Below are positions 7,909 through 16,723 of a DNA stretch of 64,000 nucleotides, piece after piece. The stretch covers positions 51,893-115,892 of the forward strand of contig CAWJJO010000008.1 of assembly GCA_963843285.1 (NCBI GenBank), read 5' to 3'. Each line of letters begins with the position of its first letter. Position 1 is the first letter of the stretch. The DNA comes from CAZDDB01 sp963843285 (GTDB taxonomy: Bacteria; Acidobacteriota; HRBIN11; JAKEFK01). The notes under the pieces are model-generated. The model did no database searches and was not told the origin of the DNA. It saw only the letters and a list, made by a program, of their open reading frames with translations. Position numbers and translations under genes: made by a program.

Positions 7909-9876
7909 TCAGGAGATTAATTCGTTGTTTTTCATTTTCTCTGCTTCAGTCTCCCGCTTGAAGAAGAGAACGGAGAGAGGGGGCAAGGTGAGCCGAAGTG
8001 AATAGCTTTTGCCGTGTGAGGGAACCGCATCCGCTTCCACACCACCGTAGTTGCCGTATCCGGAACCGCCATAGACTTCCGCATCGCTGTTGAGTATTTC
8101 CCGCCAAAACCCCTCCTGAGGAACGGCAATTTGATAGTCGAATCTGGGTACCGGCGTGAAGTTGCAAACAACCAGAACAACTTCATCCTGGCTTTTCCCC
8201 TTGCGGACATAGCTGATGATGCTGCGTTCCCAATCGTGAAAATCCATCCATTCAAATCCGTCGGAGTGAAAATCGAGGTCATGCAGCGCGGGCGAACCAG
8301 TGTAAAGCCGGTTCAAATCCTGAACCCACAACTGAACTCCGTGATGCAGGGCATGGTCCAGCAGGTGCCAGTCCAGCGCGGCTTCATGGTTCCATTCTTT
8401 CCACTGCGCCAGCTCGGATCCCATAAACAGAAGCTTTTTGCCAGGATGGCCATACATATAGCCATACATCGCGCGGAGATTTGCGGCTTTCTGCTGGAGG
8501 TCACCCACCATTTTGTTGATCAGGGATCCCTTCATATGGACCACTTCATCATGAGAAAGCGAGAGCATGAAGTTTTCGGAAAATGCGTACCAGATGCTGA
8601 AAGTCAGACTGTTGTGATAAAAACTGCGATAGACAGGATCCTGCTTAAAATAATCCAGGGTGTCGTGCATCCATCCCATGTTCCATTTCATGCTGAAACC
8701 GAGACCTCCGAGATACGTAGGTCTGGATACCATCGGCCATGCCGTAGATTCCTCCGCGATCGTCTGGACTCCGGCATAATGGTCATAAACAGCTTGATTG
8801 AAAGTCTTCAAAAATTCTACGGCCTCCAGATTCTCTCTTCCGCCGTACCGGTTTAGCTCCCATTCACCTTCCTTCCGTGAATAATCCAGATACAGCATCG
8901 AAGCGACTGCATCCACTCGCAATCCGTCTGCATGATATTTATCCAGCCAGAACAAGGCGCTGCTGATCAGAAACGCGCGAACTTCATTTCGTCCATAGTT
9001 GAAGATGTAGCTCTTCCAGTCAGGATGAAATCCCTTCCGCGGGTCGGCATGCTCAAAAAGATATGTGCCGTCAAAATACACCAGTCCATGCTCATCACCT
9101 GGAAAATGCGAGGGAACCCAATCCAGGATCACTCCGATCCCGTTCCGGTGCAACTCATCCACCAGATACATGAAATCCTGCGGATCTCCATATCTGCTTG
9201 TTGGCGCGAAATAACCGGTTTTCTGATATCCCCAGGATCCGTAAAACGGATGTTCCATTACAGGCATGAACTCAACGTGTGTAAAACCCATCTCCTTTAC
9301 GTACTGCGGAAGCTGCGCGGCTAATTCCCTGTAGGTGAGATGACGATTGTTTTCTTTCTGAATCCGTCGCCACGATCCAAGATGAACTTCATAAACGGAA
9401 ATCGGGGATCTCAGGGAAACGCGCGATTGCCGCTTTTCCATCCAGTCACGATCCCCCCATTCGTACCCGAGATCCCATACAATGGAAGCCGTTTTGGGCG
9501 GAGTTTCCCAGCGAAGCGCAAACGGATCTCCTTTATCCACCTGATAATTGTTGTACTTGGAAGCGATGTGATACTTGTAGACATCTCCCTTGCCGACCCC
9601 TTCGATGAAACCTTCCCATACTCCGGAGTCGTCCTCGCGAAGTCTCAATGGATGGGACGTCTTGTCCCATTGATTGAATTCCCCGATAACGGTGACAGAA
9701 ACTGCATTGGGAGCCCAGACTCGAAACGATGTGCCTGAAACACCGCCCTCAATCGTGGGATGACTCCCCATTTTTTCATGAAGACGGAAATGGGTTCCCT
9801 GTTTGAAGAGATAAATGTCGTGATCGGTCAGTGGATCCATATCTGTACATTCATTGTATATGAAACTCATCCTCAT
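7909..9876 (-). CDS. glgB: 1,4-alpha-glucan branching enzyme
   Basis: This is the branching enzyme of glycogen synthesis (GH13). It cuts an alpha-1,4 chain and re-attaches it through an alpha-1,6 bond. A CBM48 domain (about 45-125, FRVWAPNAVSVTVIGEFNQW) precedes the catalytic barrel. The three catalytic acids are visible: nucleophile D322 (DGLRVDAV), acid/base E375 (TIAEES) and D443 (SHDEVVHMKG). The C-terminal beta domain is complete, and total length (655) fits the short GlgB form. The start is uncertain. The first ATG at 9876 lies in a GCATTTTG-type repeat, and Met13 at 9840 (MDPLTDHDIY) is an equally good start. No other glycogen gene is nearby; the gene follows an EamA transporter on the same strand. 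Confidence 0.95.
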   Translation of the reverse strand: MRMSFIYNECTDMDPLTDHDIYLFKQGTHFRLHEKMGSHPTIEGGVSGTSFRVWAPNAVSVTVIGEFNQWDKTSHPLRLREDDSGVWEGFIEGVGKGDVYKYHIASKYNNYQVDKGDPFALRWETPPKTASIVWDLGYEWGDRDWMEKRQSRVSLRSPISVYEVHLGSWRRIQKENNRHLTYRELAAQLPQYVKEMGFTHVEFMPVMEHPFYGSWGYQKTGYFAPTSRYGDPQDFMYLVDELHRNGIGVILDWVPSHFPGDEHGLVYFDGTYLFEHADPRKGFHPDWKSYIFNYGRNEVRAFLISSALFWLDKYHADGLRVDAVASMLYLDYSRKEGEWELNRYGGRENLEAVEFLKTFNQAVYDHYAGVQTIAEESTAWPMVSRPTYLGGLGFSMKWNMGWMHDTLDYFKQDPVYRSFYHNSLTFSIWYAFSENFMLSLSHDEVVHMKGSLINKMVGDLQQKAANLRAMYGYMYGHPGKKLLFMGSELAQWKEWNHEAALDWHLLDHALHHGVQLWVQDLNRLYTGSPALHDLDFHSDGFEWMDFHDWERSIISYVRKGKSQDEVVLVVCNFTPVPRFDYQIAVPQEGFWREILNSDAEVYGGSGYGNYGGVEADAVPSHGKSYSLRLTLPPLSVLFFKRETEAEKMKNNELIS

Positions 9877-9877
9877 T

Positions 9878-9912
9878 TTGCATTTCGCATTTTGACTTTT
9901 GCATTTTGAACT
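9878..9912. repeat. short tandem GCATTTTGA repeat
   Basis: The gap between the EamA gene and glgB carries four near-copies of TTTTGCATTTTGA-like units. It overlaps the region where a ribosome site for glgB would be expected. Confidence 0.5.
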
Positions 9913-9921
9913 CCGCCCTCT

Positions 9922-10851
9922 TTACTTCGTTGGCGATGCTTCACACACTCTGGCATCCGGTACTGTTTCCCTGGTCCGGCTGAAATAGCGCGTTAAGATG
10001 AGTCCGGAAAAAATAACAGCGACTCCCAGCCATTGCATCCGAGAAAATCGCTCTCCTAGAAATATCATCCCGATTGCCATTCCGGCAACAGGGGTTAGAT
10101 TCGAATAAACTGCTGTGCGCGTGCTTCCAATTTTCTGAACTCCGTAATACCAGGCTGAATAACCGAACACAAGCGCCAGGAACGCCGAATACAAAAGCGC
10201 TCCCCAATCATAGGCTCCCAGACTTGCCCAGTCCTGCTGGCGGAGCGAAGGAATGGAAAACGGTATCATAAACAACGTGCCAAACGTCACCGTATACACG
10301 ATGTAATGACGGGCAGAATATTGACCGATCACACGTTTTGAAAACGTTGTGTAGATGCTCCACACAAAGGAACACATCAGTACGAAGATATCGCCGATGT
10401 TCCAGTGCAGTCCACCGCTGAATCCGTTATCCCCGCCAAAAACAATGAGGATTACACCAACAAACGACAACACAATCGCAAACCAGGATTTTCTGGAAAC
10501 CGGCTCCAGCCCTGTCCAACTGCTCACCATCGCCGTAAAAATCGGGGTTGTTCCCAGCAAAATGGAAGTATGCGAGACGTAGGTATACTTCACGCCATAG
10601 ATGAACAGAAACTGATAAATGGTATTACCCAGCACACCGAGAATCAGAAGATTCAATAATTCCTTCCGGTCCACCGGATCTTCAAACACGCGGCGATAGG
10701 CAATCATCATCGTAGTGGAGGCGATGAGGAATCGAAGGCAGTTGAAAGCAACCGGATTAAAATGTTGCAGCGCAACTTTGATGACGGAAATATTCCCGCC
10801 CCAAAAGAGCACCATGCAAAGGAGAATCAAATCAACGCGCGAGAATTTCAT
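9922..10851 (-). CDS. EamA/DMT-superfamily transporter
   Basis: This 309-residue integral membrane protein has ten predicted helices in two EamA repeats. The first repeat opens with ILLCMVLFWGGNISVIKVALQHFNP, of which LFWGGN and NPVAFNCLRF are family hallmarks. The second opens with GDIFVLMCSFVWSIYTTFSKR. Such proteins export or import small metabolites; the substrate cannot be inferred. I place the start at the ATG at 10851 (MKFSRVDLIL). The frame runs 57 codons further upstream, but that part is translated dispersed repeat (it contains FGVAGLRAR and GGQGRPPLQ) and overlaps the dut gene. The gene lies between dut and glgB on the same strand. Confidence 0.88.
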   Translation of the reverse strand: MKFSRVDLILLCMVLFWGGNISVIKVALQHFNPVAFNCLRFLIASTTMMIAYRRVFEDPVDRKELLNLLILGVLGNTIYQFLFIYGVKYTYVSHTSILLGTTPIFTAMVSSWTGLEPVSRKSWFAIVLSFVGVILIVFGGDNGFSGGLHWNIGDIFVLMCSFVWSIYTTFSKRVIGQYSARHYIVYTVTFGTLFMIPFSIPSLRQQDWASLGAYDWGALLYSAFLALVFGYSAWYYGVQKIGSTRTAVYSNLTPVAGMAIGMIFLGERFSRMQWLGVAVIFSGLILTRYFSRTRETVPDARVCEASPTK

Positions 10852-10863
10852 AAAAAAGATAAC

Positions 10864-10940
10864 CTGGAGTGGCGGGCGTCCCTGCCCGCCATTTGGATGA
10901 CCACTTCCCGTTGTGCGGGCGCGGAGGCCCGCGACTCCAA
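10864..10940. repeat. GGAGT-CGGGCGTCCCTGCCCG inverted repeat (family 1)
   Basis: Arms GGCGGGCGTCCCTGCCCGCC and GCGGGCGCGGAGGCCCGC, each itself palindromic, are bounded by TGGAGT and ACTCCA, with about 26 bases between them. There is no T-run, so this is a dispersed repeat rather than a standard terminator. Other members: 29805, 37667, 38793, 48953 (half), 51107 and 56363; single arms occur at about 17626-17645 and 27600-27625. Confidence 0.85.
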
Positions 10941-10957
10941 AACAGTAAGATCGCCTT

Positions 10958-11392
10958 TCAATTCCCGGTGGATCCGAATCCACCGTCCTGGCGGCCCGTT
11001 TCCGAAAGCTCTGACAAGGCAAAGCTGGCGTGGATCACCGGCATAATGACCAGTTGGGCGATTCGGTCATATTTTCGAATCACCTTTGGCGCGGCGGAGA
11101 AATTGGCAAGAATCACTTTCACTTCACCGCGATAATCGGAATCGATCGTACCCGGTCCATTCAGAACAAACAGGCCTTCCTTGAACGCAAGACCGCTGCG
11201 GGCGCGCACTTCTCCCTGATACCCGGACGGGATCTCCAGCGCAATTCCTGTTGGAACGAGCGCGATTCCGAAACCAGGGATCGTCAAATCTTCTGGGACG
11301 AACGCGTAGAGATCCGCGCCGGCAGCTTCTTCTGACTTGTATTCGGGAAGACGAGCATCCTTTTGCAGTCGTTTTACTTTGATTTCTATCAA
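10958..11392 (-). CDS. dut: dUTP diphosphatase
   Basis: This is a homotrimeric-type dUTPase (144 residues), which hydrolyses dUTP to dUMP and keeps uracil out of DNA. All five motifs are present in order: AGADLYAF (24-31), RSGLA (about 65), GTIDSDYRGEVKV (about 80-92), RIAQLVI, and the P-loop-like GGFGSTG at the extreme C-terminus. The start is a TTG at 11392 (sequence IEIKVKRL), supported by AGGAG nine bases upstream and by the absence of any in-frame ATG. It lies one base beyond the small membrane protein gene and is the last member of a four-gene minus-strand operon beginning at 13206. Confidence 0.95.
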   Translation of the reverse strand: MIEIKVKRLQKDARLPEYKSEEAAGADLYAFVPEDLTIPGFGIALVPTGIALEIPSGYQGEVRARSGLAFKEGLFVLNGPGTIDSDYRGEVKVILANFSAAPKVIRKYDRIAQLVIMPVIHASFALSELSETGRQDGGFGSTGN

Positions 11393-11393
11393 T

Positions 11394-11642
11394 TCAAAAT
11401 CTCCTGTTCACAGTCAACAACAACGCAACGATCGATCCTGCGCCACCAACAACGAACAGTGTCATTCCAAGGTATCCGGCGATTACATACGGCTGCAATT
11501 GCACCTTCAGCGCCTGTGCCTGATATTTGTTCAATTTCGCGCCATGGAAGCTATCGTACTTGCTGAATAACTTGAACGATGAGATACCGATCAACAGGAC
11601 ACCGATCAGCATCATGGCGCCAAGAATGTATAGAGGCTTCAT
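11394..11642 (-). CDS. small two-helix membrane protein
   Basis: This 82-residue protein has two hydrophobic helices (about 4-24 and 54-78) around a short hydrophilic loop (SKYDSFHGAKLNKYQAQALK). The ATG at 11642 overlaps the stop of the upstream lipoprotein gene (ATGA), which indicates coupled translation. Upstream codons in the same frame belong to the lipoprotein gene and are not part of it. No family recognised. The arrangement suggests it works in the envelope together with the lipoprotein encoded before it. Confidence 0.75.
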   Translation of the reverse strand: MKPLYILGAMMLIGVLLIGISSFKLFSKYDSFHGAKLNKYQAQALKVQLQPYVIAGYLGMTLFVVGGAGSIVALLLTVNRRF

Positions 11643-12598
11643 CGAAGCTTCTCCCATGCCAGAATCTTCAGCTTTCCTTCCCGCGCCACAGCGAGATACC
11701 GTACCTGCGCCTGATTCTCCACCTCTGAAGGCGCAGAAACCTCTTGTTGCATCATCCACTCCATGCTGCTTTCTCCTGCCTGCAGAATCGATTCCGTGTC
11801 CGGCGCGCCCCACCACTGTGAGGCTTTCTGGAGCAAAATGGATTTCAGTTCCGTTGAAATTTCATGCTCGGAAAGCAGCGCGGCAATCTCAAATTCCGCG
11901 CTTTTTTGTAGATCGTGTGTGGGAAGCCCCATTTCAAGCGCGGCCATCAAATGCTCAAGCGATTCTTCCGCGTTCCCCGTCTTCAACAGCAGGTCGGCAT
12001 GAAGAAAATGGGGAATACTGTCGAAAGGAAGCTCTTCGGTTAGCTTGGACGTCTCTTTAGCCAGATCTTCAAATTCTTTTTGCCGGAACTTGTCCCGGTC
12101 CGGTCTTTTTTTGGCCGTGGATTCAATTCTGAGAATTGAATTGTTGATCCGCCGTTCCATTGCAAGAAGATAAACAGGGGACGTTTTCCACGTAGATTTT
12201 TTTAAAACGGATTGATAAAAATTCTCAGCCACCGAGGTCATGTTCTGCTGCGCATAGTAGTCGCCCATCAAAACGAGATAAAGAGGATAGATCCAGAATT
12301 CCTCACTGCGAAGTGTTTGCGGCTGCACTTGCTTTAAGTCTTCAAACCCGCTATCCCATTCCCCCAGCTCAAAATGGGCTGTGGCGCGAAGAAAGTAGTT
12401 TGTCTGGAGATAGTTTCCTTTTTCAATCTCGCCGTTCACCTGATTCAGAAGCGCTTTCCAGTAGACGACCGCTTCCAGATCCTGCCCCGCTTCTTGTGCT
12501 TCTCGCGCCCGCTGGTAAAGTGATTTGGAAGTCTCAACTTTCTTGATCGCACACGCAGTTACCGCCAGAAGAAGGAGGATCGCAAGACACCGCTTCAT
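11639..12598 (-). CDS. TPR-like lipoprotein
   Basis: The 319-residue protein starts with a lipoprotein signal peptide (MKRCLAILLLLAVTAC; Cys16 would be lipidated). The rest is alpha-helical. Residues about 25-130 read as degenerate TPR units (SLYQRAREAQEAGQDLEAVVYW, with NYFLRATAHFELGEWDSGF after it). Further helical repeats occur around 195-250. It is probably anchored to the inner leaflet of the outer membrane or the outer face of the inner membrane as a scaffold. It overlaps both neighbours by four bases. No named family recognised. Confidence 0.75.
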   Translation of the reverse strand: MKRCLAILLLLAVTACAIKKVETSKSLYQRAREAQEAGQDLEAVVYWKALLNQVNGEIEKGNYLQTNYFLRATAHFELGEWDSGFEDLKQVQPQTLRSEEFWIYPLYLVLMGDYYAQQNMTSVAENFYQSVLKKSTWKTSPVYLLAMERRINNSILRIESTAKKRPDRDKFRQKEFEDLAKETSKLTEELPFDSIPHFLHADLLLKTGNAEESLEHLMAALEMGLPTHDLQKSAEFEIAALLSEHEISTELKSILLQKASQWWGAPDTESILQAGESSMEWMMQQEVSAPSEVENQAQVRYLAVAREGKLKILAWEKLR

Positions 12599-13206
12599 AC
12601 AGTGGCAGCCTCGCGAATGAAATCAATCAAGTCGAAGGCAAAGCGGTTGTCTTTCGTTTTTAGTTGACCTTTCGCTGCATCGTAAGCCTCCAGAATCACT
12701 TCCAGAAGCTGTCCCGCAAAATGGTTGATTTTCCGCCCCAGCTCAGCATTTCCTTCCATTCCGCGATATCCTCGTGAAAGCTCTTCATACTTTTCCGCGA
12801 GTTCCCGATATCGCTTCTGCTCGATCTCTTCGTGAAACAGAAGATTGGGAATTTTCCGCTTCAGAATCAAAACATTGTATAGAAATGGATACAACCGTCT
12901 CAACTCGGATAAGTCTTGAGCGCTGATTTCTGTTGCGAAGGCATGTGCCAGATTCGGATAAACTGGATTTTTCCGGTAGAAATCAAGAAGAGCCTCATCC
13001 TTCGGCTCCAGATAGGCAACGTGAGCGAGCGCAAGCTCACTGCTCAGTATTTCCGTAACACGCCTTTCCCGGATCTCGAGAATCTTTGAAATCACCGCGG
13101 CCCCTACCGCGCCAATCAACGCAGGCGCGGGAATCGGAACAATACCGGAAAAGAGAAGCACGCCTCGCTGCACAAGCGCTCCAATCTTTTCATATCGCGC
13201 AGGCAT
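12595..13206 (-). CDS. hypothetical protein with hydrophobic N-terminus
   Basis: This is a 203-residue protein. Residues about 14-42 (VLLFSGIVPIPAPALIGAVGAAVIS) are hydrophobic and proline/glycine-rich, followed by a largely helical, charged domain with EEIEQKRYRELAEKYEELSRGY in the middle (written here in part) and a C-terminal helix. No family recognised. It is the first gene of an operon: its stop overlaps the lipoprotein start (ATGA). A membrane-associated role linked to that lipoprotein and the small two-helix protein is an inference from position only. Confidence 0.65.
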   Translation of the reverse strand: MPARYEKIGALVQRGVLLFSGIVPIPAPALIGAVGAAVISKILEIRERRVTEILSSELALAHVAYLEPKDEALLDFYRKNPVYPNLAHAFATEISAQDLSELRRLYPFLYNVLILKRKIPNLLFHEEIEQKRYRELAEKYEELSRGYRGMEGNAELGRKINHFAGQLLEVILEAYDAAKGQLKTKDNRFAFDLIDFIREAATV

Positions 13207-13248
13207 GCCAGTATTTCACCATAAAGACGAACGGATACAAAATAAAAC

Positions 13249-13334
13249 GGTTTGTAACGCCTGCCTCCGGCAGGCTCCTGGTCTTTCAGCGAGATTTTGT
13301 CTTTAGGGCCTGCCGGAGGCAGGCGTTACAAACC
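13249..13334. repeat. GGTTTGTAACGCC inverted repeat (family 3)
   Basis: Arms GGTTTGTAACGCCTGCCTCC and GGAGGCAGGCGTTACAAACC are perfect inverted copies 43 bases apart. The right arm contains the stop codon of the fusion gene that follows (13326-13328). Other members: 25127-25207 and 51201-51269. Confidence 0.85.
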
Positions 13335-15182
13335 GATCAGCAATACTTCGGCAAGATTCGTCAGATCCACCGGCCAGAAGCAATAGGGGCGCGGATGTTC
13401 GGCTCCAACAGCGGCGTGCGGGCGACAGCTCAATACCATCTGTCTCCATGGATGCGGAATCGATTCCCGACCATACACGGCTCCTAGCAGCCCACCGGCG
13501 ATTGCCGCGTTTGTGTCGGTATCTCCGCCATACATTACGGTTTCCACGATCGCATTTTCAAAACTCTCAGCATGCAGCAATTGATAAAACGCATTCTGAA
13601 ACGCGATCAGGACCCAGCCCGGATTGTGATCGAATTCAGGCGGATTGGCTGCAGCCTGCTTCAATGCCTCCAGGAGAGCGGACTCTACTTCTTTTTTCTG
13701 CGCAAGATCCAGAATCAGTTCGTAGATCTGCTGCGAAGATCTTCCGGATTCCACCGCCAGTGCGATCGCGGCTACAAACAGCGCGCAGGCCTGGCGGCAA
13801 ACCGGATGCGCATGGGTCAGAGCGCTTTCCTCTTCTGCAAGCTCCCACAGCTCATCGATCGATTTTCGATAGCAGTAAATTCCCAGCGGACTGATTCTCA
13901 TCAATGAGCCGTTCGCCTGGCTGGTTTTTGAAGCGGCAGAGGACATTCTTTCCGCAGCTTGCTCTTCCAGTAAGTCATCCCGTGAAATCGATCTCATGGC
14001 CTGCGCGATCGTTGATCCAATATCAAACGGAGCAGTCTCATGGAACCAGTATGAATATGCCTGTGCCACTTTCTCCCGGACGTAGCGCCCATGCTGATGG
14101 ATGCTGCGCGCTAGAAGCAACGCCAGCTCCGAATCATCCGTTGGCTGACCCGCCATCGTATTCCATTGCCCGCCGTCCTCCATCCGGGTCACACCCTGGG
14201 GAAAGCGACGCCGGATCGACGCCGAGTCCAGAAACTCAACCTGTTGTCCCAGGGCGTCACCGGCAACCTGACCGATCAAGCATCCTTGCGCGCGTGATAG
14301 GATTCCGTGACTAGCCTCCGCTCTTCCAGGTTTTAAGCGGGCAAATTCAAACAATGATTTCGCTCGCGATTCGGTTTTTGAAAATTGTTGTGATTGAACA
14401 CGCTTCCAGTTTCGATGAACCAGATCGCGCACAATCCCCGGCTCGCCGCCAAAACATTGCCGCACTTTGCTGGCGCCGTCCGCGGCATAGGTCACTTCCT
14501 GGCCGCGATCATCCACAAAGATTCCGCCGGCTCCACGCAGCAAGGCATGTCCGCCCGCATAGTCCCAATCACCAGGACTGTGCCAGGATACCGCCGCTGT
14601 GCCGTCTCCAACGGCTGCAAGGGCCAGGCGGTACGCAATGCTTGCAAATGCCCGATACCGAAACGGATGAATACAGCTCAGCACAGATTCCATGAGGGGC
14701 TCACGATGTGCCGTAACTAGAACGATCACCTGATTCCGTTTGGATACATCCCAACCCGGCCGGACCGGAACTCCGTTGCGTGTAAGCTCGAACCCTTCCG
14801 CCCAGTGAATCAAATCTCCCGCATCATCCGGCGCACAATAAGCATATACGACGCCCAGCACCGGTATGCCATCCCGAACAAGACCGATCGAAACAGAACT
14901 CCCCCGTGCTCCGCGCAAAAATGCAGATGTGCCGTCATTCGGATCCACAAGCCACACATGCGGATCCGCGGCGGAAACGGAACCCGTTTCCTCTCCACGA
15001 TATCTATACTGCGGAAACACGCCAAGCAATCGATTGCGGATCAGCCACTCCGCTTCTTCATCTGCTTCCGCATGCGCATGTTGACCCCGCGGTCCGCCCC
15101 AGCGGTGAAACTCGCGACGCAAAACTTCGCCGGCTTCCAGGGCGGCGTCCAGCGCGCATCGTAATTCTTTTTCGTAGGACAT
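13326..15182 (-). CDS. inositol-monophosphatase-like / ADP-ribosylglycohydrolase fusion protein
   Basis: Two enzyme domains are joined in one 618-residue chain. Residues about 1-260 are an inositol-monophosphatase/CysQ-type phosphatase with its metal ligands: GEE (63-65), DPND followed by GT (80-85; Asn replaces the usual Ile/Leu) and WDYAGG (206-211). Residues about 290-618 are an ADP-ribosylglycohydrolase (DraG/ARH) domain with GDALG (308-312), TDDSE (348-352) and the C-terminal GDTDTN (553-558), so both Mg sites look intact. The first domain should remove a phosphate from a sugar or nucleotide, and the second should cleave an N- or O-glycosidic ADP-ribose bond. The joint substrate is unknown. 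I choose the ATG at 15182 (MSYEKELR); an upstream TTG lies in the AT-rich repeat. The stop codon lies in a family 3 repeat. Confidence 0.88.
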   Translation of the reverse strand: MSYEKELRCALDAALEAGEVLRREFHRWGGPRGQHAHAEADEEAEWLIRNRLLGVFPQYRYRGEETGSVSAADPHVWLVDPNDGTSAFLRGARGSSVSIGLVRDGIPVLGVVYAYCAPDDAGDLIHWAEGFELTRNGVPVRPGWDVSKRNQVIVLVTAHREPLMESVLSCIHPFRYRAFASIAYRLALAAVGDGTAAVSWHSPGDWDYAGGHALLRGAGGIFVDDRGQEVTYAADGASKVRQCFGGEPGIVRDLVHRNWKRVQSQQFSKTESRAKSLFEFARLKPGRAEASHGILSRAQGCLIGQVAGDALGQQVEFLDSASIRRRFPQGVTRMEDGGQWNTMAGQPTDDSELALLLARSIHQHGRYVREKVAQAYSYWFHETAPFDIGSTIAQAMRSISRDDLLEEQAAERMSSAASKTSQANGSLMRISPLGIYCYRKSIDELWELAEEESALTHAHPVCRQACALFVAAIALAVESGRSSQQIYELILDLAQKKEVESALLEALKQAAANPPEFDHNPGWVLIAFQNAFYQLLHAESFENAIVETVMYGGDTDTNAAIAGGLLGAVYGRESIPHPWRQMVLSCRPHAAVGAEHPRPYCFWPVDLTNLAEVLLIGL

Positions 15183-15189
15183 AAGATTC

Positions 15190-15408
15190 AAGTTGCTGAA
15201 TATCAAATATCAAAAATCAAATATCAAATAAACATAACTCAATAAACAAATAATCGTGAACATCCATGGTTCACGGAATGTGGGCGAGTCGTGCCCTGGT
15301 TTTCTATTGCACCTCTACCCGCTGCAGTTGTACCGACGCGATAAAATCCTTTTTGCTTATTAGTTTATCTTTATTTGATTTTTGATATTTGATTTTTGAT
15401 ATTAATTC
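15190..15408. repeat. AT-rich inverted repeat (ATATCAAATATCAAATAAAC family)
   Basis: The left arm (15199-15235) has ATATCAAAAATCAAATATCA followed by AATAAACAT. The right arm (15365-15406) has the complementary TTATTTGATTTTTGATATTT unit. The interior differs from the copy at 6931. The right arm is translated as the C-terminal tail of HemY. Confidence 0.8.
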
Positions 15409-16723
15409 CCGCTACCACCTTTTCCGCGTGTTGAATACAATCCGAGATTCCGACACCAGAAAAATAATTTCCGGTAAGATACAAACCTGTTTCTTGACGC
15501 CTCAATTCCTCCAACTTTTCAATCAGCCGTTTATGTTCCACCCGGTATTCCGGCATCGCATTTTTCCAGCGATAGATCCTGGAGAAAAGTGGTGTCTCAT
15601 CAATCCCGGCAATTCGTCTCAATTCACTCGAAGCCTCCCGTGTAATCTCGTCATCCGAACGTTCCAACCAGAATCCGGCCTGATCTCCTCCGATAAACAA
15701 CCGAACCAGGAATCGATCTCCTTTGGTTCTGCCCGGGAACTTGTTGCTGACATATGTACCGGCCAGTACCGAGCGTCGTTCGCTGCGCGGCACAAGCCAG
15801 CCAAACCCGTCCCGCCTCATACCGGCAAATATCATCGCAACAACAATCGCAGAATTCCGATGGACACTCCTGATCAATGATGTAATGTCTGGACCATGAA
15901 CGCTGACGATTTCCGGAACGGAAGATGTCGCCAGCATGACGATATCGTATATTTGATCGTTGATTTTCCAGAAACCATCTGCATTCACGACCGCTGCAAC
16001 ACGCGAATTCAGACGGAAATCAACTCCGTTGCACTTCTCACGAAGTCGATTGACCAGACTTTCCATGCCATCGGAAAGAGTGGTAAACAGACTCTCCCGC
16101 GGACGACCACCAGAGTCACCCCTACCCATCAGGCTGCGGATCAGGCTGCCCTTCTTTTGCATCTCCCAGATTTGTGGAAGCGCCGACTGCAATCCCAGCT
16201 CCGATACATCCGCGCCATAAATTCCCGCGAGCATCGGCTCCGCAATCAGTTCCAGAATCTCCTGTCCAAAGCGTTTTTCAATAAATTCAGCTACCGGCAG
16301 GTCCACTTCCTCAGGATTCAGAAACAAATCCGGAATTGCCGCAAACTTTCCGGGCCAGGAAATCAAATTCGTGGCCATGAAAGACTGCGGCTTCGTAGGA
16401 ACCATCAGGAACAGCCCTTCTGGAAGCGCATGCAGCTCTCCGCTGTGGAAAATATACGTCTTCCGGGTGGCGTCGTTCGATCCAACCAGGCGGTCTCCAA
16501 GCCCCAATTCTTTACACAACTCAGCTGCGCGCTTCTTCTGAGTCAGAAAAGAATCCGGACCGGCTTCCACAATGGCTTCTTCAATCTGATCCGTGCGAAT
16601 CACACCGCCGACACGCGATCCGGCTTCGTAGAGATGGATTTCAAATTCCTCGGAATGGCGTTGAAGGAAATACGCTGCCGACAGACCCGAGATTCCGGCT
16701 CCTACGATGGCGCAACGTTTCAC
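15371..16723 (-). CDS. hemY: protoporphyrinogen/coproporphyrinogen oxidase
   Basis: This FAD enzyme of late heme synthesis oxidises protoporphyrinogen IX or coproporphyrinogen III. The N-terminus has the dinucleotide-binding motif VGAGISGLSAAYFL followed by EAGSRVGGVIRT, and the flavin-oxidase block AGPDSFLTQ is conserved. The C-terminal FAD-contact region GLYLTGNYFSGVGISDCI is also intact. The last eleven residues (INIKNQISKIK) are encoded by the AT-rich repeat and are not part of the family. The start overlaps the hemH stop by four bases (ATGA), giving the order hemE-hemH-hemY as in the Bacillus heme operon. Which branch is used, coproporphyrin or protoporphyrin, cannot be decided without the hemQ/hemN content of the genome. 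Confidence 0.93.
   Translation of the reverse strand: MKRCAIVGAGISGLSAAYFLQRHSEEFEIHLYEAGSRVGGVIRTDQIEEAIVEAGPDSFLTQKKRAAELCKELGLGDRLVGSNDATRKTYIFHSGELHALPEGLFLMVPTKPQSFMATNLISWPGKFAAIPDLFLNPEEVDLPVAEFIEKRFGQEILELIAEPMLAGIYGADVSELGLQSALPQIWEMQKKGSLIRSLMGRGDSGGRPRESLFTTLSDGMESLVNRLREKCNGVDFRLNSRVAAVVNADGFWKINDQIYDIVMLATSSVPEIVSVHGPDITSLIRSVHRNSAIVVAMIFAGMRRDGFGWLVPRSERRSVLAGTYVSNKFPGRTKGDRFLVRLFIGGDQAGFWLERSDDEITREASSELRRIAGIDETPLFSRIYRWKNAMPEYRVEHKRLIEKLEELRRQETGLYLTGNYFSGVGISDCIQHAEKVVAGINIKNQISKIK

Noticed and set aside
10852..11022. 57-codon N-terminal extension of the EamA transporter
   Set aside because: It reads through a dispersed repeat and into dut; the normal family start is the ATG at 10851.
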